Source: Bacteroidales bacterium (lineage in GTDB: Bacteria > Bacteroidota > Bacteroidia > Bacteroidales > F082). Taken from it: 45,880 nt of DNA. This document shows positions 1-8,528 of the stretch, in pieces (position 1 is the first letter of the stretch; each line of letters starts with the position of its first letter). The stretch spans positions 1 through 45,880 of the forward strand of contig JAFZKP010000014.1 in the NCBI GenBank assembly GCA_017553625.1, given 5' to 3'. Below the pieces are notes generated by a model. That model searched no databases and was not told the DNA's origin. It saw nothing but the letters and a program-made list of their open reading frames with translations. The translations under genes were made by a program, and so were the position numbers.

Positions 1-383
1 AGCAGCCTGACAAATGGGGTGAGATTCGTGCAAACGCTTACGATATCGTGCTCAACGGCACAGAAGTCGGCGGCGGCTCGGTCCGTATCCACGACAAGAA
101 CTTGCAGAAGAAGATGTTCCACACCCTCGGCTTCACCGACGAGAAGGCTCAGGAGCAGTTCGGCTTCCTGATGAACGCTTTCGAATACGGAGCACCACCT
201 CACGCAGGATTGGCATTCGGCTTCGACCGCCTCTGCTCACTCTTCGGAGGTCAGGACTCAATCCGCGACTTCATCGCATTCCCAAAGAACAACCAGGGAC
301 GCGACGTAATGGCGGAATCACCGTCACCGATTGCCCAAGAGCAGCTTGATGAATTGCAAATAGCATTGAATTTGAAAGATTAA
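1..383 (+). CDS. aspS: Aspartyl-tRNA synthetase, C-terminal part (5' end outside window)
   Basis: This is the last ~127 codons of a class II aminoacyl-tRNA synthetase that charges tRNA-Asp in the cytoplasm. The reading frame is open from base 3 and enters the window without a start codon, so the gene is partial because of the window edge, not a mutation. Visible landmarks are GGGSVRIHD, the motif 3 region [15 protein letters not shown] with its catalytic-core arginine, and RDFIAFPK near the end, which is typical of bacterial AspRS. The stop lies four bases before the pfkA start, so the two genes are probably co-transcribed. The GTG at base 48 is internal and is not a start. The identification rests on strong class II motifs; only the C-terminal part of the catalytic domain can be read. 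Confidence 0.95.
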   Translation, partial: QPDKWGEIRANAYDIVLNGTEVGGGSVRIHDKNLQKKMFHTLGFTDEKAQEQFGFLMNAFEYGAPPHAGLAFGFDRLCSLFGGQDSIRDFIAFPKNNQGRDVMAESPSPIAQEQLDELQIALNLKD

Positions 384-387
384 TATC

Positions 388-1482
388 ATGAAACGAGTTT
401 TAATTACCACTGGCGGCGGCGACTGCCCAGGTCTCAATGCTGTTATCCGCGCTATCGTGAAGCGTGCGTCGCAGGAAAAAGACTGGGAAGTCCTTGGCAG
501 CATTCAGGCTTTCAACGGAGTGCTTTGGGAGCCGCAGGAAATAGTCAGGTTGACACCTGAAGTCGTGCGCGGAATACATTTCCGTGGCGGAACAATAATC
601 GAGACAACAAACAAAGGCGGCCCGTTTACATGGCCGGTCAAGAAAAACGACGGCACATGGGAAATCGTGGACCGCTCCGATGAGATGATTCGCCGACTTG
701 AATACATGGGCGTGGACTGTGTCATCAACATCGGCGGCGATGGTTCACAACGTATCTCGCAGAAGCTTTACGAGAAGGGCTTGAACATCATCGGAGTGCC
801 GAAGACCATCGACAACGACCTCTCGATGACCGACTGCACCTTCGGCTTCCAGACAGCAGTGCAGATTGCCACAGAAGCCGTCGATAAGCTCGTCACAACA
901 GCTGCTTCTCACAACCGTGTCTTCGTCCTTGAAGTCATGGGTCGTGATGCTGGTTGGATCGCGCTTAACGCAGCAATTGCTGGAGGTGCTGAGGTGTGTT
1001 TGCTTCCAGAGTTTCCATACGATGTCAATATCGTGAAGGAACGTCTCGAGGAGCGTTTCCACAACGACCGTGGTCATGCCATCGTGGTCATCAGTGAGGG
1101 CGCGAAGCCGAAAGACGGAACCCAGATATTCACAAAGAGCAATGAGCCGGGATACGAGAACGTGAAGCTCGGCGGCATAGGAGTGAAGTTCATCGAGCAG
1201 ATGAAAGCCGCTGGTTTCCAACACGATATGCGTGAGACGACGCTCGGTCACCTGCAGCGCGGCGGTGTGCCGATTGCATACGACAGAGTGCTTGCAGCGC
1301 AGTTCGGCGTGAAGGCTTTCGAGATGGTTTTGAACAAAGAATACGGTCACATGGTGGCTTACCGTCACCCGAACGTCATCAGCGTGCCGATTAAAGACGC
1401 TGTGGCAAAGATGAACTTTGTGGAGCCGGGCAGCGATCTGATTCGCACAGCGAAAGGTCTGAATATCTCGTTAGGAATTTAA
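388..1482 (+). CDS. pfkA: 6-phosphofructokinase (PfkA family, mixed ATP/PPi signature)
   Basis: This 364-residue enzyme phosphorylates fructose 6-phosphate to fructose 1,6-bisphosphate in glycolysis. The N-terminal phosphate-binding loop GGGDCPGLNAVIR is at residues 9-21, GGDGS at 116-120, the catalytic PKTIDND at 138-144 (Asp142 is the expected base), and the TTLGHLQRGG sugar-phosphate motif lies in the C-terminal half. Gly119 corresponds to E. coli Gly104 (ATP type), while Lys139 corresponds to E. coli Gly124, which is Lys in PPi-dependent enzymes. That combination and the length (E. coli PfkA has 320) fit the mixed long clade, so the donor cannot be fixed from sequence; ATP is the more likely. 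It follows aspS by four bases. Its TAA shares a TTAA palindrome with the stop of the convergent rodA. Confidence 0.95.
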   Translation: MKRVLITTGGGDCPGLNAVIRAIVKRASQEKDWEVLGSIQAFNGVLWEPQEIVRLTPEVVRGIHFRGGTIIETTNKGGPFTWPVKKNDGTWEIVDRSDEMIRRLEYMGVDCVINIGGDGSQRISQKLYEKGLNIIGVPKTIDNDLSMTDCTFGFQTAVQIATEAVDKLVTTAASHNRVFVLEVMGRDAGWIALNAAIAGGAEVCLLPEFPYDVNIVKERLEERFHNDRGHAIVVISEGAKPKDGTQIFTKSNEPGYENVKLGGIGVKFIEQMKAAGFQHDMRETTLGHLQRGGVPIAYDRVLAAQFGVKAFEMVLNKEYGHMVAYRHPNVISVPIKDAVAKMNFVEPGSDLIRTAKGLNISLGI

Positions 1483-2735
1483 AGGATATTCATTCGGTTT
1501 GCGTCCTGTTTCAGGAACACGAAAATCATCATAGAAAACATCAAAAGGCTTGAGCCTCCGTAACTTAAGAATGGCAATGGGATACCGATTACAGGCACTA
1601 ATCCTATTGTCATTCCTATATTTATGGCAAAATGGAAGAAGAAGATACACGCTATCCCATAGCCATAAATACGACTGAACGTTGAGCGTTGTCGCTCGGC
1701 TAAATGTATGATTCTCAACATTAAAGCAAGATAAAGAGCTATCAGGAAGAAGCATCCCACGAATCCCGACTCTTCGCCGACAGTGCAGAAAATGAAATCG
1801 GTGTGCTGCTCTGGCACGAAGTTGTATTTCGTCATCGTGCCGTTGAGGTAGCCCTTACCGGAAAAACCTCCTGAACCTATAGCAATCATTGACTGATTCA
1901 GATTATAACCAACGCCTTTTGTGTCTTTTTCCTTGCCCAAAATGATGTTTATACGAGTCTGCTGGTGAGGTTTCAATACATGGTGGAAGGCGAAGTCGAC
2001 GGAGAAGACGAAGGCGCACGCGACTATTAGAATACCTGTTAAAAGCCAGACATTTTTCTTGGTGCGGTCGATGATAAGAAGGAAAAACGCATAAATCACG
2101 CCGAGCCCCGTCATCATATACCATTTTGATACACAAAGAGATAAGACAAAAATTGTTGCAGCCACCAATCCAATTATCAAGATTTTTCCTCCCATTCCTT
2201 CACGATAAATCACAAGCAGGAAAATGATGAAAACCGAAGCTGAACCGGCATCTCCCTGAGCCAAAATGAGCAACATCGGGAGGATTATGATGCCGTATGC
2301 GATAACTTTTGTCTTGAATTTTGTCAAATCGGTGTCAAGTTTTCCGAGATAATGCGCCAATGCCAACGCTGTGCCGAATTTCGCGAATTCTGAAGGCTGG
2401 AATGAGAGCGGGCCAAGATGAATCCATGAGGTGGAACCGGAAATCTTAGAACCGACAACAAAAACCATCAGCAAAAACACTATCGACAACCCATAGAAAA
2501 CATAAGCTAAGGCGTTGAAAAACTTGGCATCTATGAGCAATATTATGAAACCGATAAAAAGGCTTACTCCCATGAAAATCAATTGCTTGCCGTAGTTTTG
2601 TGATGCATCGATGATGCTTGGATGGGCTTCGTTAAAAGCTGCCGCATAGATGCTAAGAATGCCCACGGTTACCAACGCCAAGTATATGATTAATAACCAA
2701 ATATCAATCTTTCCTATTATGTTTTTACTTCTCAT
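1479..2735 (-). CDS. rodA: Rod shape-determining protein RodA (SEDS peptidoglycan polymerase)
   Basis: This is a 418-residue polytopic inner-membrane protein of the SEDS family. RodA polymerises glycan strands during cell elongation and works with the transpeptidase PBP2. The sequence shows about ten hydrophobic segments, an extracytoplasmic region ending in NFVPEQHTDFIF-TVGEE, and the C-terminal signature PFLSYGGSS, all typical of RodA/FtsW. I call RodA rather than FtsW because mrdA (PBP2) lies directly upstream with a four-base ATGA overlap, indicating translational coupling. The gene ends in TAA at 1479-1481, which overlaps the pfkA stop on the other strand, so there is no room for a separate terminator. 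Confidence 0.94.
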   Translation of the reverse strand: MRSKNIIGKIDIWLLIIYLALVTVGILSIYAAAFNEAHPSIIDASQNYGKQLIFMGVSLFIGFIILLIDAKFFNALAYVFYGLSIVFLLMVFVVGSKISGSTSWIHLGPLSFQPSEFAKFGTALALAHYLGKLDTDLTKFKTKVIAYGIIILPMLLILAQGDAGSASVFIIFLLVIYREGMGGKILIIGLVAATIFVLSLCVSKWYMMTGLGVIYAFFLLIIDRTKKNVWLLTGILIVACAFVFSVDFAFHHVLKPHQQTRINIILGKEKDTKGVGYNLNQSMIAIGSGGFSGKGYLNGTMTKYNFVPEQHTDFIFCTVGEESGFVGCFFLIALYLALMLRIIHLAERQRSTFSRIYGYGIACIFFFHFAINIGMTIGLVPVIGIPLPFLSYGGSSLLMFSMMIFVFLKQDANRMNIL

Positions 2736-4543
2736 TTTTCAATATCAAATGTTAAGACTCTTGATTCAACATTTTTACGGGAAATTTCACCTTTTAAATA
2801 CTTTTCAACCATAAGCGATGCTATTGGGGCTGCCCAGGTGGAACCGAAACCAGCATTTTCTACGATTACGGCAATGGCAATCTGAGGGTTTTCAACAGGA
2901 GCAAATCCCATGAAAATAGAGTGGTCGAGACCGTGAGGGTTTTCTGCCGTTCCTGTTTTTCCGCCGAAAGTGATACCATTGATATGTGACCATCGTGCTG
3001 TGCCGTGTTCGCCTTCGAGAACGTTCTGCATCCCTATTTTGACATCTTTAAAATGCTGTTGTTTAATATCAATAATATGTTTTTCAAAAAACACAGTATC
3101 ATTATTGTTGCCAAATCCGCGTATGTAATGAGGCTCGTAGAAAAACCCCTCGTTACCAATGGCGGCTGCGACGTTGGCAAGCTGAAGCGGCGTGACGAGG
3201 ATCTCGCCTTGCCCTATGCTTAACGAACGGACGGTGAGCGCATTCCAAACTCCCTTGTATAATTTGTCGTAAAGTTCTTTTGCTGGGATATTGCCTGCCA
3301 CAGTAAAAGGAATGTCGGAGTCGACAGCTCTGCCAAGACCGAAGCTGGTCACGTTTTTGTACCAGAACTCATAAGCGGCTTTCTGGTTTTCGAATCTTGA
3401 CGACGACATCATGTCATGAAAAGCCTGCCAGAAATACGGGTTGCAAGAGTTTTCTATAGCGTCGTAAAGCTTAACGGGCGAGTGGTGGTAGTGCGTGCAA
3501 CTTATCGGCGTGCTATTCGGACCGTTACACGGATATGCTGTGTTCACGTTAATCACACCGCTTTCAAGCGAGATGAGTCCATTTATCATTTTAAATGTGG
3601 AGCCTGGAGGATATGTTCCGCTTATTGCCCTGTTAATCAATGGTTTGTCGGGGTCGTTGAGTAGCTCTGCATATCGTGTGCCACGTTTCCTGCCTACGAG
3701 CTCGTTCGGGTCGTATGACGGACTGCTTACCATGGCGAGAATCTCTCCTGTGGCAGGCTCAATGGCAACGATTGATCCAGTTTTGCCAGCCATGAGGTAT
3801 TCACCATAAACCTGAAGGTCGGCGTCAAGACCGAGAACGATGTCTTCACCTGGCACAGGCATAGTGTCACATTCACCGTTCATGAAGCGCTCTTTCTCAC
3901 GGTTGTGTACGTCTACGACCATGATTTTCATGCCTTTGGAACCGCGGAGCTCTTTCTCGTAATATTTTTCAATGCCCGATTTCCCGATGTAGTCGCCGAG
4001 TTTGTAATATTGGTCGCGCTCCATCTCCGTTTTTGTAACTTCGCCAATGCTGCCGAGAGTGTGGGCGGCAATAGGCATCGGATACTGGCGGATTGAACGT
4101 GTCTGGAAGTAGAACCCTGGATAACGATACAAAACCTCGGCAATGTGTCCGTGTTCCTCTTTGGTTATCTGAGAAATGAAGATAGACGGGGCAATCCTTG
4201 AGTAATGTCTCGCTTTTTTGAAGTTTTTATTGTAAGTGGCATTGTCGATATTCAAAAGTCTGCAGAAAGAAGCGGTGTCAATGTCCTTCACTTGCGAAGG
4301 GACTATCATGAGGTCGTAAACCGCGTCGTTATACACAAGAAGCTTGCCATTTCGGTCATAAATCTTTCCCCTTGAAGGGTATTGGGTGATATATCTTAAA
4401 GTGTTGGTATCGGAAGATTGTTTGTAGGAATCATCCATTATCTGAATGATAAAAAGCTTGATAAGAAGTATTACGGCGACCAAAATGAATATCGAGCCGA
4501 TGACATATTTTCGCTGTGAATAATTTATCTTGTTCTTTATCAT
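2732..4543 (-). CDS. mrdA: Penicillin-binding protein 2 (elongation transpeptidase)
   Basis: This 603-residue class B PBP cross-links peptidoglycan in the elongasome. It begins with a short cytoplasmic tail and one transmembrane anchor (about residues 13-33, IGSIFILVAVILLIKLFIIQ), followed by the dimerisation/pedestal region (YPSRGKIYDRNGKLL) and the transpeptidase domain. The active-site motifs are complete: SxxK in PPGSTFKMI, SxN in ENSCNPYF, and KTG in GGKTGTAENP. Transcription runs into rodA through a four-base overlap. A TATTTTTG -7 element lies about 38 bases upstream of the ATG, so this pair probably starts its own transcript. No mreB, mreC or mreD is in the window; these often precede mrdA in bacteria. 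Confidence 0.95.
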   Translation of the reverse strand: MIKNKINYSQRKYVIGSIFILVAVILLIKLFIIQIMDDSYKQSSDTNTLRYITQYPSRGKIYDRNGKLLVYNDAVYDLMIVPSQVKDIDTASFCRLLNIDNATYNKNFKKARHYSRIAPSIFISQITKEEHGHIAEVLYRYPGFYFQTRSIRQYPMPIAAHTLGSIGEVTKTEMERDQYYKLGDYIGKSGIEKYYEKELRGSKGMKIMVVDVHNREKERFMNGECDTMPVPGEDIVLGLDADLQVYGEYLMAGKTGSIVAIEPATGEILAMVSSPSYDPNELVGRKRGTRYAELLNDPDKPLINRAISGTYPPGSTFKMINGLISLESGVINVNTAYPCNGPNSTPISCTHYHHSPVKLYDAIENSCNPYFWQAFHDMMSSSRFENQKAAYEFWYKNVTSFGLGRAVDSDIPFTVAGNIPAKELYDKLYKGVWNALTVRSLSIGQGEILVTPLQLANVAAAIGNEGFFYEPHYIRGFGNNNDTVFFEKHIIDIKQQHFKDVKIGMQNVLEGEHGTARWSHINGITFGGKTGTAENPHGLDHSIFMGFAPVENPQIAIAVIVENAGFGSTWAAPIASLMVEKYLKGEISRKNVESRVLTFDIEK

Positions 4544-4555
4544 ATTGTTACAAAC

Positions 4556-4571
4556 AATTTTTCGAAAAATT
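4556..4571. promoter_or_regulatory. Palindromes in the mrdA leader
   Basis: A perfect 16-base palindrome, AATTTTTCGAAAAATT, lies between the predicted mrdA -7 element and its start codon. A second inverted repeat, ATTGTT-ACA-AACAAT at 4544-4558, abuts the ATG. Either could be an operator or an mRNA hairpin, but AT-rich intergenic DNA produces such palindromes by chance. No regulator is implied by the sequence. Confidence 0.25.
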
Positions 4572-4580
4572 TAACATTCA

Positions 4581-4588
4581 CAAAAATA
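4581..4588 (-). promoter_or_regulatory. Promoter -7 element for mrdA-rodA
   Basis: TATTTTTG on the minus strand matches the Bacteroidota -7 consensus TAnnTTTG. It would start transcription about 30 bases upstream of the mrdA ATG. I see no clear -33 TTG at the expected spacing. Confidence 0.5.
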
Positions 4589-4632
4589 ATAAAAGTTTGT
4601 TAAAGTTTTTCTTTTTTATAAAGAAAATATTG

Positions 4633-4640
4633 TATCTTTG
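4633..4640 (+). promoter_or_regulatory. Promoter -7 element for the polysaccharide export operon
   Basis: TATCTTTG followed by CA is a strong match to the Bacteroidota -7 consensus TAnnTTTG. It lies 42 bases upstream of the ATG chosen for the first gene of the export operon. It overlaps a TTG (4638) that could otherwise be read as an earlier start, which argues for the downstream ATG. The -33 region is T-rich without a clear TTTG. Confidence 0.6.
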
Positions 4641-4682
4641 CAGATTGTGAGATTTAGTGTTAAAAGTAAAAGAAATCTTTCG

Positions 4683-5186
4683 ATGAAAGGGAAACAGAAC
4701 ATAGTTTTATTATTGACAATGTTTGTGTTAAGCATGTTATCTTGTTCGGTTAAACAGGATGACAATGTCCTTTCAAAAGAGTTTGAAGGCGAGGTGTGGA
4801 GTCGTTTTGATTATCTCACGGCTTCATATAATGTTGTTTCTGCTCCTATGACTGCAGATTTGGTGATGGAGATAGCGGTTTCAGACGATTATCCTAATGT
4901 TTACCAATATCATGATGATAACGGTGCTTTCACGATAGTAATGACAGTAAATGCTCCGGATGGCAGCCGTCGCGCACGTGAGTTCGTTTTCCGTCTTAAA
5001 GACAAGGATGGAAATTTCAAGTCTGAAAAAGTTGACGGATATTACATATATGAGCTTCCACTAATAAATGAGATGAGTTTCAATGAGGTAGGAGTTTATG
5101 AGTTCAAGATAGAAAGTAAATATTCGAAAGACCCGTTATGCGGTATTAAATATTTGAATATCAAATGTGTACAGATTAAGAAATAG
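4683..5186 (+). CDS. Lipoprotein, possibly GldH-like
   Basis: This is a 167-residue secreted lipoprotein. The N-terminus MKGKQNIVLLLTMFVLSMLS followed by Cys is a clear type II signal peptide with an LSC-type lipobox. The frame is open further upstream to a TTG at 4638, but that would put 15 residues before the signal and overlap the promoter, so I use the ATG at 4683. The mature part is a small beta-rich domain with a WSRFDYL start, a central stretch YPNVYQYHDD..FTIVMTVNAPDGSRRAREFVF, and a GVYEFKIES..CGIKYLNIKC end. That layout resembles GldH, the gliding/type IX secretion-associated lipoprotein, but the match is by eye only. It leads the export operon, 15 bases before the Wza-like gene, so it might instead belong to polysaccharide export. 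Confidence 0.7.
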   Translation: MKGKQNIVLLLTMFVLSMLSCSVKQDDNVLSKEFEGEVWSRFDYLTASYNVVSAPMTADLVMEIAVSDDYPNVYQYHDDNGAFTIVMTVNAPDGSRRAREFVFRLKDKDGNFKSEKVDGYYIYELPLINEMSFNEVGVYEFKIESKYSKDPLCGIKYLNIKCVQIKK

Positions 5187-5201
5187 TTTAAAAATATCGA
5201 T

Positions 5202-5996
5202 ATGAAGAGATTATTATTCAAAGGTTTTTTAATTGCAGCTGTAGTTGTCGCGTCGGTAATGACATCGTGCGTGCCGCAAAAAAAGATTATTTATCTGCAG
5301 AAAGAGCAGATGAGCGACAGTATCACCTCTATTGAGTATCAGAACAAACGTAGTTTTGACTATAAAGTCCAGCCAGGCGATGTTCTGTATATTAGAGTAT
5401 CAAGTATGGACAAAAACTTCTCGGAATTTTTTAATGGTAATAGTATGGGAACTTCAGATGCTAATACATCAACTAGTATTTATCTGAAAGGTTTTAATAT
5501 AAATGACGAAGGAACTATTGATTTCCCTTATGCTGGGAAAATTTATGTCAAAGATTTGACAATAGATGAAATTCAACAAAAAATACAGGATATTATAGGT
5601 GAATATCAAAAAGAGACTATAGTATATGTAAAGCTTGGTGTGTTTAACTTGACGATTCTCGGTGAGGTTAAAAATCCCGGACAATATCAAATTTACCAGT
5701 CGGATATTAATTTGTTTCAAGCTATAGCAATGGCAGGAAATGCCACAGATTTTGCGAACAAAAAAAATGTTAAAATTGTTCATCAAACAACAGAAGGCTC
5801 GCAGATTGTTAGAGTTAATATGAATGATGCTGATATTCTTTCAAATCCAGAGTATTATCTGAAACCGAATGATATCATATATGTTGAGCCTCTTAAAATC
5901 AAGAGATACGGCTTTACGAGTGTGCCTTACTCAACAATCTTTTCGGCAATATCACTTGCCATCACTCTTATAACTTTCTTTGCGGTATATAAATAA
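5202..5996 (+). CDS. Polysaccharide export outer-membrane lipoprotein (Wza family)
   Basis: This 264-residue protein should form, or contribute to, the outer-membrane channel for a capsule or exopolysaccharide. It has a lipoprotein signal (lipobox region VMTSC, Cys at about residue 23), then a Poly_export domain starting at YKVQPGDVLYIRVSS. A short SLBB-type beta domain follows (VKLGVFNLTILGEVKNPGQYQIY, DINLFQAIAMAGN). The C-terminus YSTIFSAISLAITLITFF is a single hydrophobic segment that would form the membrane helix. It is shorter than E. coli Wza (379), as is common in Bacteroidota, with fewer SLBB repeats. It lies 15 bases after the GldH-like gene and 12 bases before the Wzc-like gene, so all are one operon. 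Confidence 0.92.
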   Translation: MKRLLFKGFLIAAVVVASVMTSCVPQKKIIYLQKEQMSDSITSIEYQNKRSFDYKVQPGDVLYIRVSSMDKNFSEFFNGNSMGTSDANTSTSIYLKGFNINDEGTIDFPYAGKIYVKDLTIDEIQQKIQDIIGEYQKETIVYVKLGVFNLTILGEVKNPGQYQIYQSDINLFQAIAMAGNATDFANKKNVKIVHQTTEGSQIVRVNMNDADILSNPEYYLKPNDIIYVEPLKIKRYGFTSVPYSTIFSAISLAITLITFFAVYK

Positions 5997-6008
5997 AAGG
6001 ATATTATT

Positions 6009-8528
6009 ATGAATAACAACGAATTGAATAATTTTCAGAAGCCTCTTCAGACACAGGATGAAGAATCAATAGATATTAAATCTATTATCATAAAGTTTTT
6101 GAGCTATTGGTATCTTTTTATCATTTTCGGAATAATAGGATTAATGATTGGTTATGTGTATAACAGATATTCGCCAAATGTGTATCGTGTGTCATCGACT
6201 ATATATGTTAAGGAATATAAGATGAATTTGGATGCTACGGATATGATGACAGGTCACAATTATCGAAGTTCAGGCAACTTGCAAAATGAAATAGGTATAT
6301 TGCAATCTTACATGCTTGCTGAAAAAGCGTTAAAAGAGCTTGATTTCAACGTATCATACTATTTCAAAGGCAGGTTTACTACTGCTGAATTGTATAAGGA
6401 TTGTCCGTTTACTGTTGAACTGGATTATTCAAAGCATCAACTTGTTGGTTTACTATACAATGTTAGAATACTTGAAGACGGACGATATCGGCTGACGGCT
6501 GAAGCCAAAGGCGGTTCAAAGTATGATTACATGAAAGAAGAATTGGTGGGCTCTGTTGGGGAGATTCACATTGATGAGGTTTATAGTTTCGGAGATACTG
6601 TGAATAACGGATATAACACATTTCGCATCATATTAAACAGTCATTACAAACCGAACAGTTACAGTAAGGCAAAATTAATGTTTCGTCTTAACAATACAGT
6701 TTCAATGGTTGGGATGCTTCGTAGTGCTCTTTCTGTAACCAATATAAGTAAGGAATCTTCATTGCTAAGGCTTACTATGCAAGGAAATAATCCGGCCAAA
6801 ATAACTGACGCATTGAATCAGATATGTGAAGAGTTTATTAAAAGAGATCTTGATCTTAAAAATAGAGTTTCAGAGAACACTATTCAATTTATTGATAAAG
6901 AACTTTTAAGGATTCAAGAATCCTTGGATGAAGCAGAATTTAACCTCCAGAATTTTAAGAAGGGGAATGACTTCATGGATCTTGGTGTACAAGCTAGTGA
7001 CATGTTCACTTATATGAAGGAACAGGAAAAACGCAAATCGGAGCTTGAGCTTAATCTCAAATATTATACTGACCTGAAGACTTATGTTAGAGATAATCTC
7101 AATGAGCCTGACAAACTTATTGCACCAAGTGCTATGGGAATTGGAGACCCTTTGTTGAACAGCCTTGTCGGTTCACTTGTCGAACTTTCAAGCAGAAAAC
7201 AGACACAGCTTATTACTTCAACTGACAAGAACCCTGTCGTTATCAGTCTTGACCAGCAGATTGCACAAACGAAGGAGACTTTGTTGGAGAACATCAACAA
7301 CATCATCAATAATACAAAATTGACTATCAAAGGTGTTGAAGACAACATCAATAGACTTGACGAACAGGTAAAAGAACTTCCTGAAACACAACGTCAACTT
7401 CTTGGTTATCAGCGTAAATTCACTTATAGTGAGAATGTTTACAATTTCTTGATGCAGCGTCGGTCGGAAGCTCAGATTCTGATGGCTAGCAATACCCCAG
7501 ACAATGAGATTATTGATTCTGCAAAATTGGCACTAGTAAGAAAAGTGGCACCTAATACCAAAATGAATAATCTTATTTCTTTGATTATTTGTTTGCTTAT
7601 CCCAGTCGCATTCATCCTTCTTAAAGATTTCTTCAATACCAAGATTTTGGAACGCAAGGATGTCGAAAAGGTTACAAAATTCCCAATTATTGGTCAGATT
7701 CCATTGATTGAGTCGAATTCGGGTTCGAAGACGATGGTTATTGAATCGCCGAAATCGCCGGCAGCAGAGTCGTTCCGTTCAATAAGAACCAACATCGACT
7801 TTATTGTACAAGGCAAAGATAAAGCCACAATTCTTATCACAGGTGATATGGCATCAGTCGGTAAGACTTATATTTCCATCAACATGGCCTCTATCTATGC
7901 GCTTTATGGAAAGAAGACTGTCTTGGTCGGTTTCGACTTGCGTAAACCTCGTTTGTATCAGGAATTTGGCTTGAGCAACAAACTTGGAACCACATCATAT
8001 CTGGTTAACAAAGCTTCTCTTGATGAGATAATCCAGCCATCAGGCAAGCTTCCGGCACTTGATATCATTTCTGCAGGACCTGTTCCGCCGAACCCTTCAG
8101 AACTTATTGCTTCAAACCGTTGCGAACAGTTGTTTAATGAATTGAAGGAAAGATATGACTATATTATCATCGATACACCGCCTCTTGCATTGGTAACGGA
8201 TGCGTTCCTGCTTATGAAATTTGCAGATGCCACAGCATATATTGTACGTCAGGGGGTTACAAATAAAAAGGTGTTCGAGTCAATTACAAAAGACCTTGAA
8301 AGCCGCGGTCTGAAGATGAATATTATTATTAATGGTATCCAGTTCTCGGGAACATACGGCTATCGTTACAGCTATGGCTACGGCGGTTATGGCTACGGCT
8401 ATGGTTACGGCTATGGTTACGGCTATGGTTACGGCTATGGAACCGGTTATTATGGAAGCGATGACAATCATCATCATAAGAAAAGAGAAGATTTGTTGGG
8501 CCGTATTCTCAGAAAGAGAAGAGAATAA
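6009..8528 (+). CDS. wzc: Polysaccharide co-polymerase / tyrosine autokinase (Wzc family)
   Basis: This 839-residue inner-membrane protein controls chain length and export of surface polysaccharide. The order is: Wzz domain with a first membrane helix near residues 31-50, a long periplasmic coiled-coil region (about 280-460), a second membrane helix near 516-540, then a cytoplasmic bacterial tyrosine kinase. Walker A is GDMASVGKT at 612-620, Walker A' is VLVGFDLRKP at 638-647, and Walker B is YIIIDTPP at 718-725. In Walker A' the first Asp of the usual DxD is Gly641. The tail (residues 783-815) is a Tyr-Gly repeat with 16 tyrosines, followed by a His/Lys/Arg-rich end. BY-kinases autophosphorylate such tyrosine clusters, but this one is unusually long and regular. 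It is co-transcribed with its neighbours. Confidence 0.95.
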   Translation: MNNNELNNFQKPLQTQDEESIDIKSIIIKFLSYWYLFIIFGIIGLMIGYVYNRYSPNVYRVSSTIYVKEYKMNLDATDMMTGHNYRSSGNLQNEIGILQSYMLAEKALKELDFNVSYYFKGRFTTAELYKDCPFTVELDYSKHQLVGLLYNVRILEDGRYRLTAEAKGGSKYDYMKEELVGSVGEIHIDEVYSFGDTVNNGYNTFRIILNSHYKPNSYSKAKLMFRLNNTVSMVGMLRSALSVTNISKESSLLRLTMQGNNPAKITDALNQICEEFIKRDLDLKNRVSENTIQFIDKELLRIQESLDEAEFNLQNFKKGNDFMDLGVQASDMFTYMKEQEKRKSELELNLKYYTDLKTYVRDNLNEPDKLIAPSAMGIGDPLLNSLVGSLVELSSRKQTQLITSTDKNPVVISLDQQIAQTKETLLENINNIINNTKLTIKGVEDNINRLDEQVKELPETQRQLLGYQRKFTYSENVYNFLMQRRSEAQILMASNTPDNEIIDSAKLALVRKVAPNTKMNNLISLIICLLIPVAFILLKDFFNTKILERKDVEKVTKFPIIGQIPLIESNSGSKTMVIESPKSPAAESFRSIRTNIDFIVQGKDKATILITGDMASVGKTYISINMASIYALYGKKTVLVGFDLRKPRLYQEFGLSNKLGTTSYLVNKASLDEIIQPSGKLPALDIISAGPVPPNPSELIASNRCEQLFNELKERYDYIIIDTPPLALVTDAFLLMKFADATAYIVRQGVTNKKVFESITKDLESRGLKMNIIINGIQFSGTYGYRYSYGYGGYGYGYGYGYGYGYGYGYGTGYYGSDDNHHHKKREDLLGRILRKRRE
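8388..8438 (+). repeat. 12-bp in-frame tandem repeat encoding the Tyr-Gly tail
   Basis: Three perfect copies of TATGGTTACGGC run from 8400 to 8435. A one-base variant (TATGGCTACGGC, 8388-8399) precedes them and a partial copy (TATGG) follows. Each unit encodes Tyr-Gly-Tyr-Gly, so gain or loss of units keeps the frame and changes the number of phosphorylatable tyrosines by two. Confidence 0.9.

Noticed and set aside
745-1368. A 207-codon open frame on the minus strand
   Set aside because: Antisense to pfkA, with no recognisable motif and no promoter.
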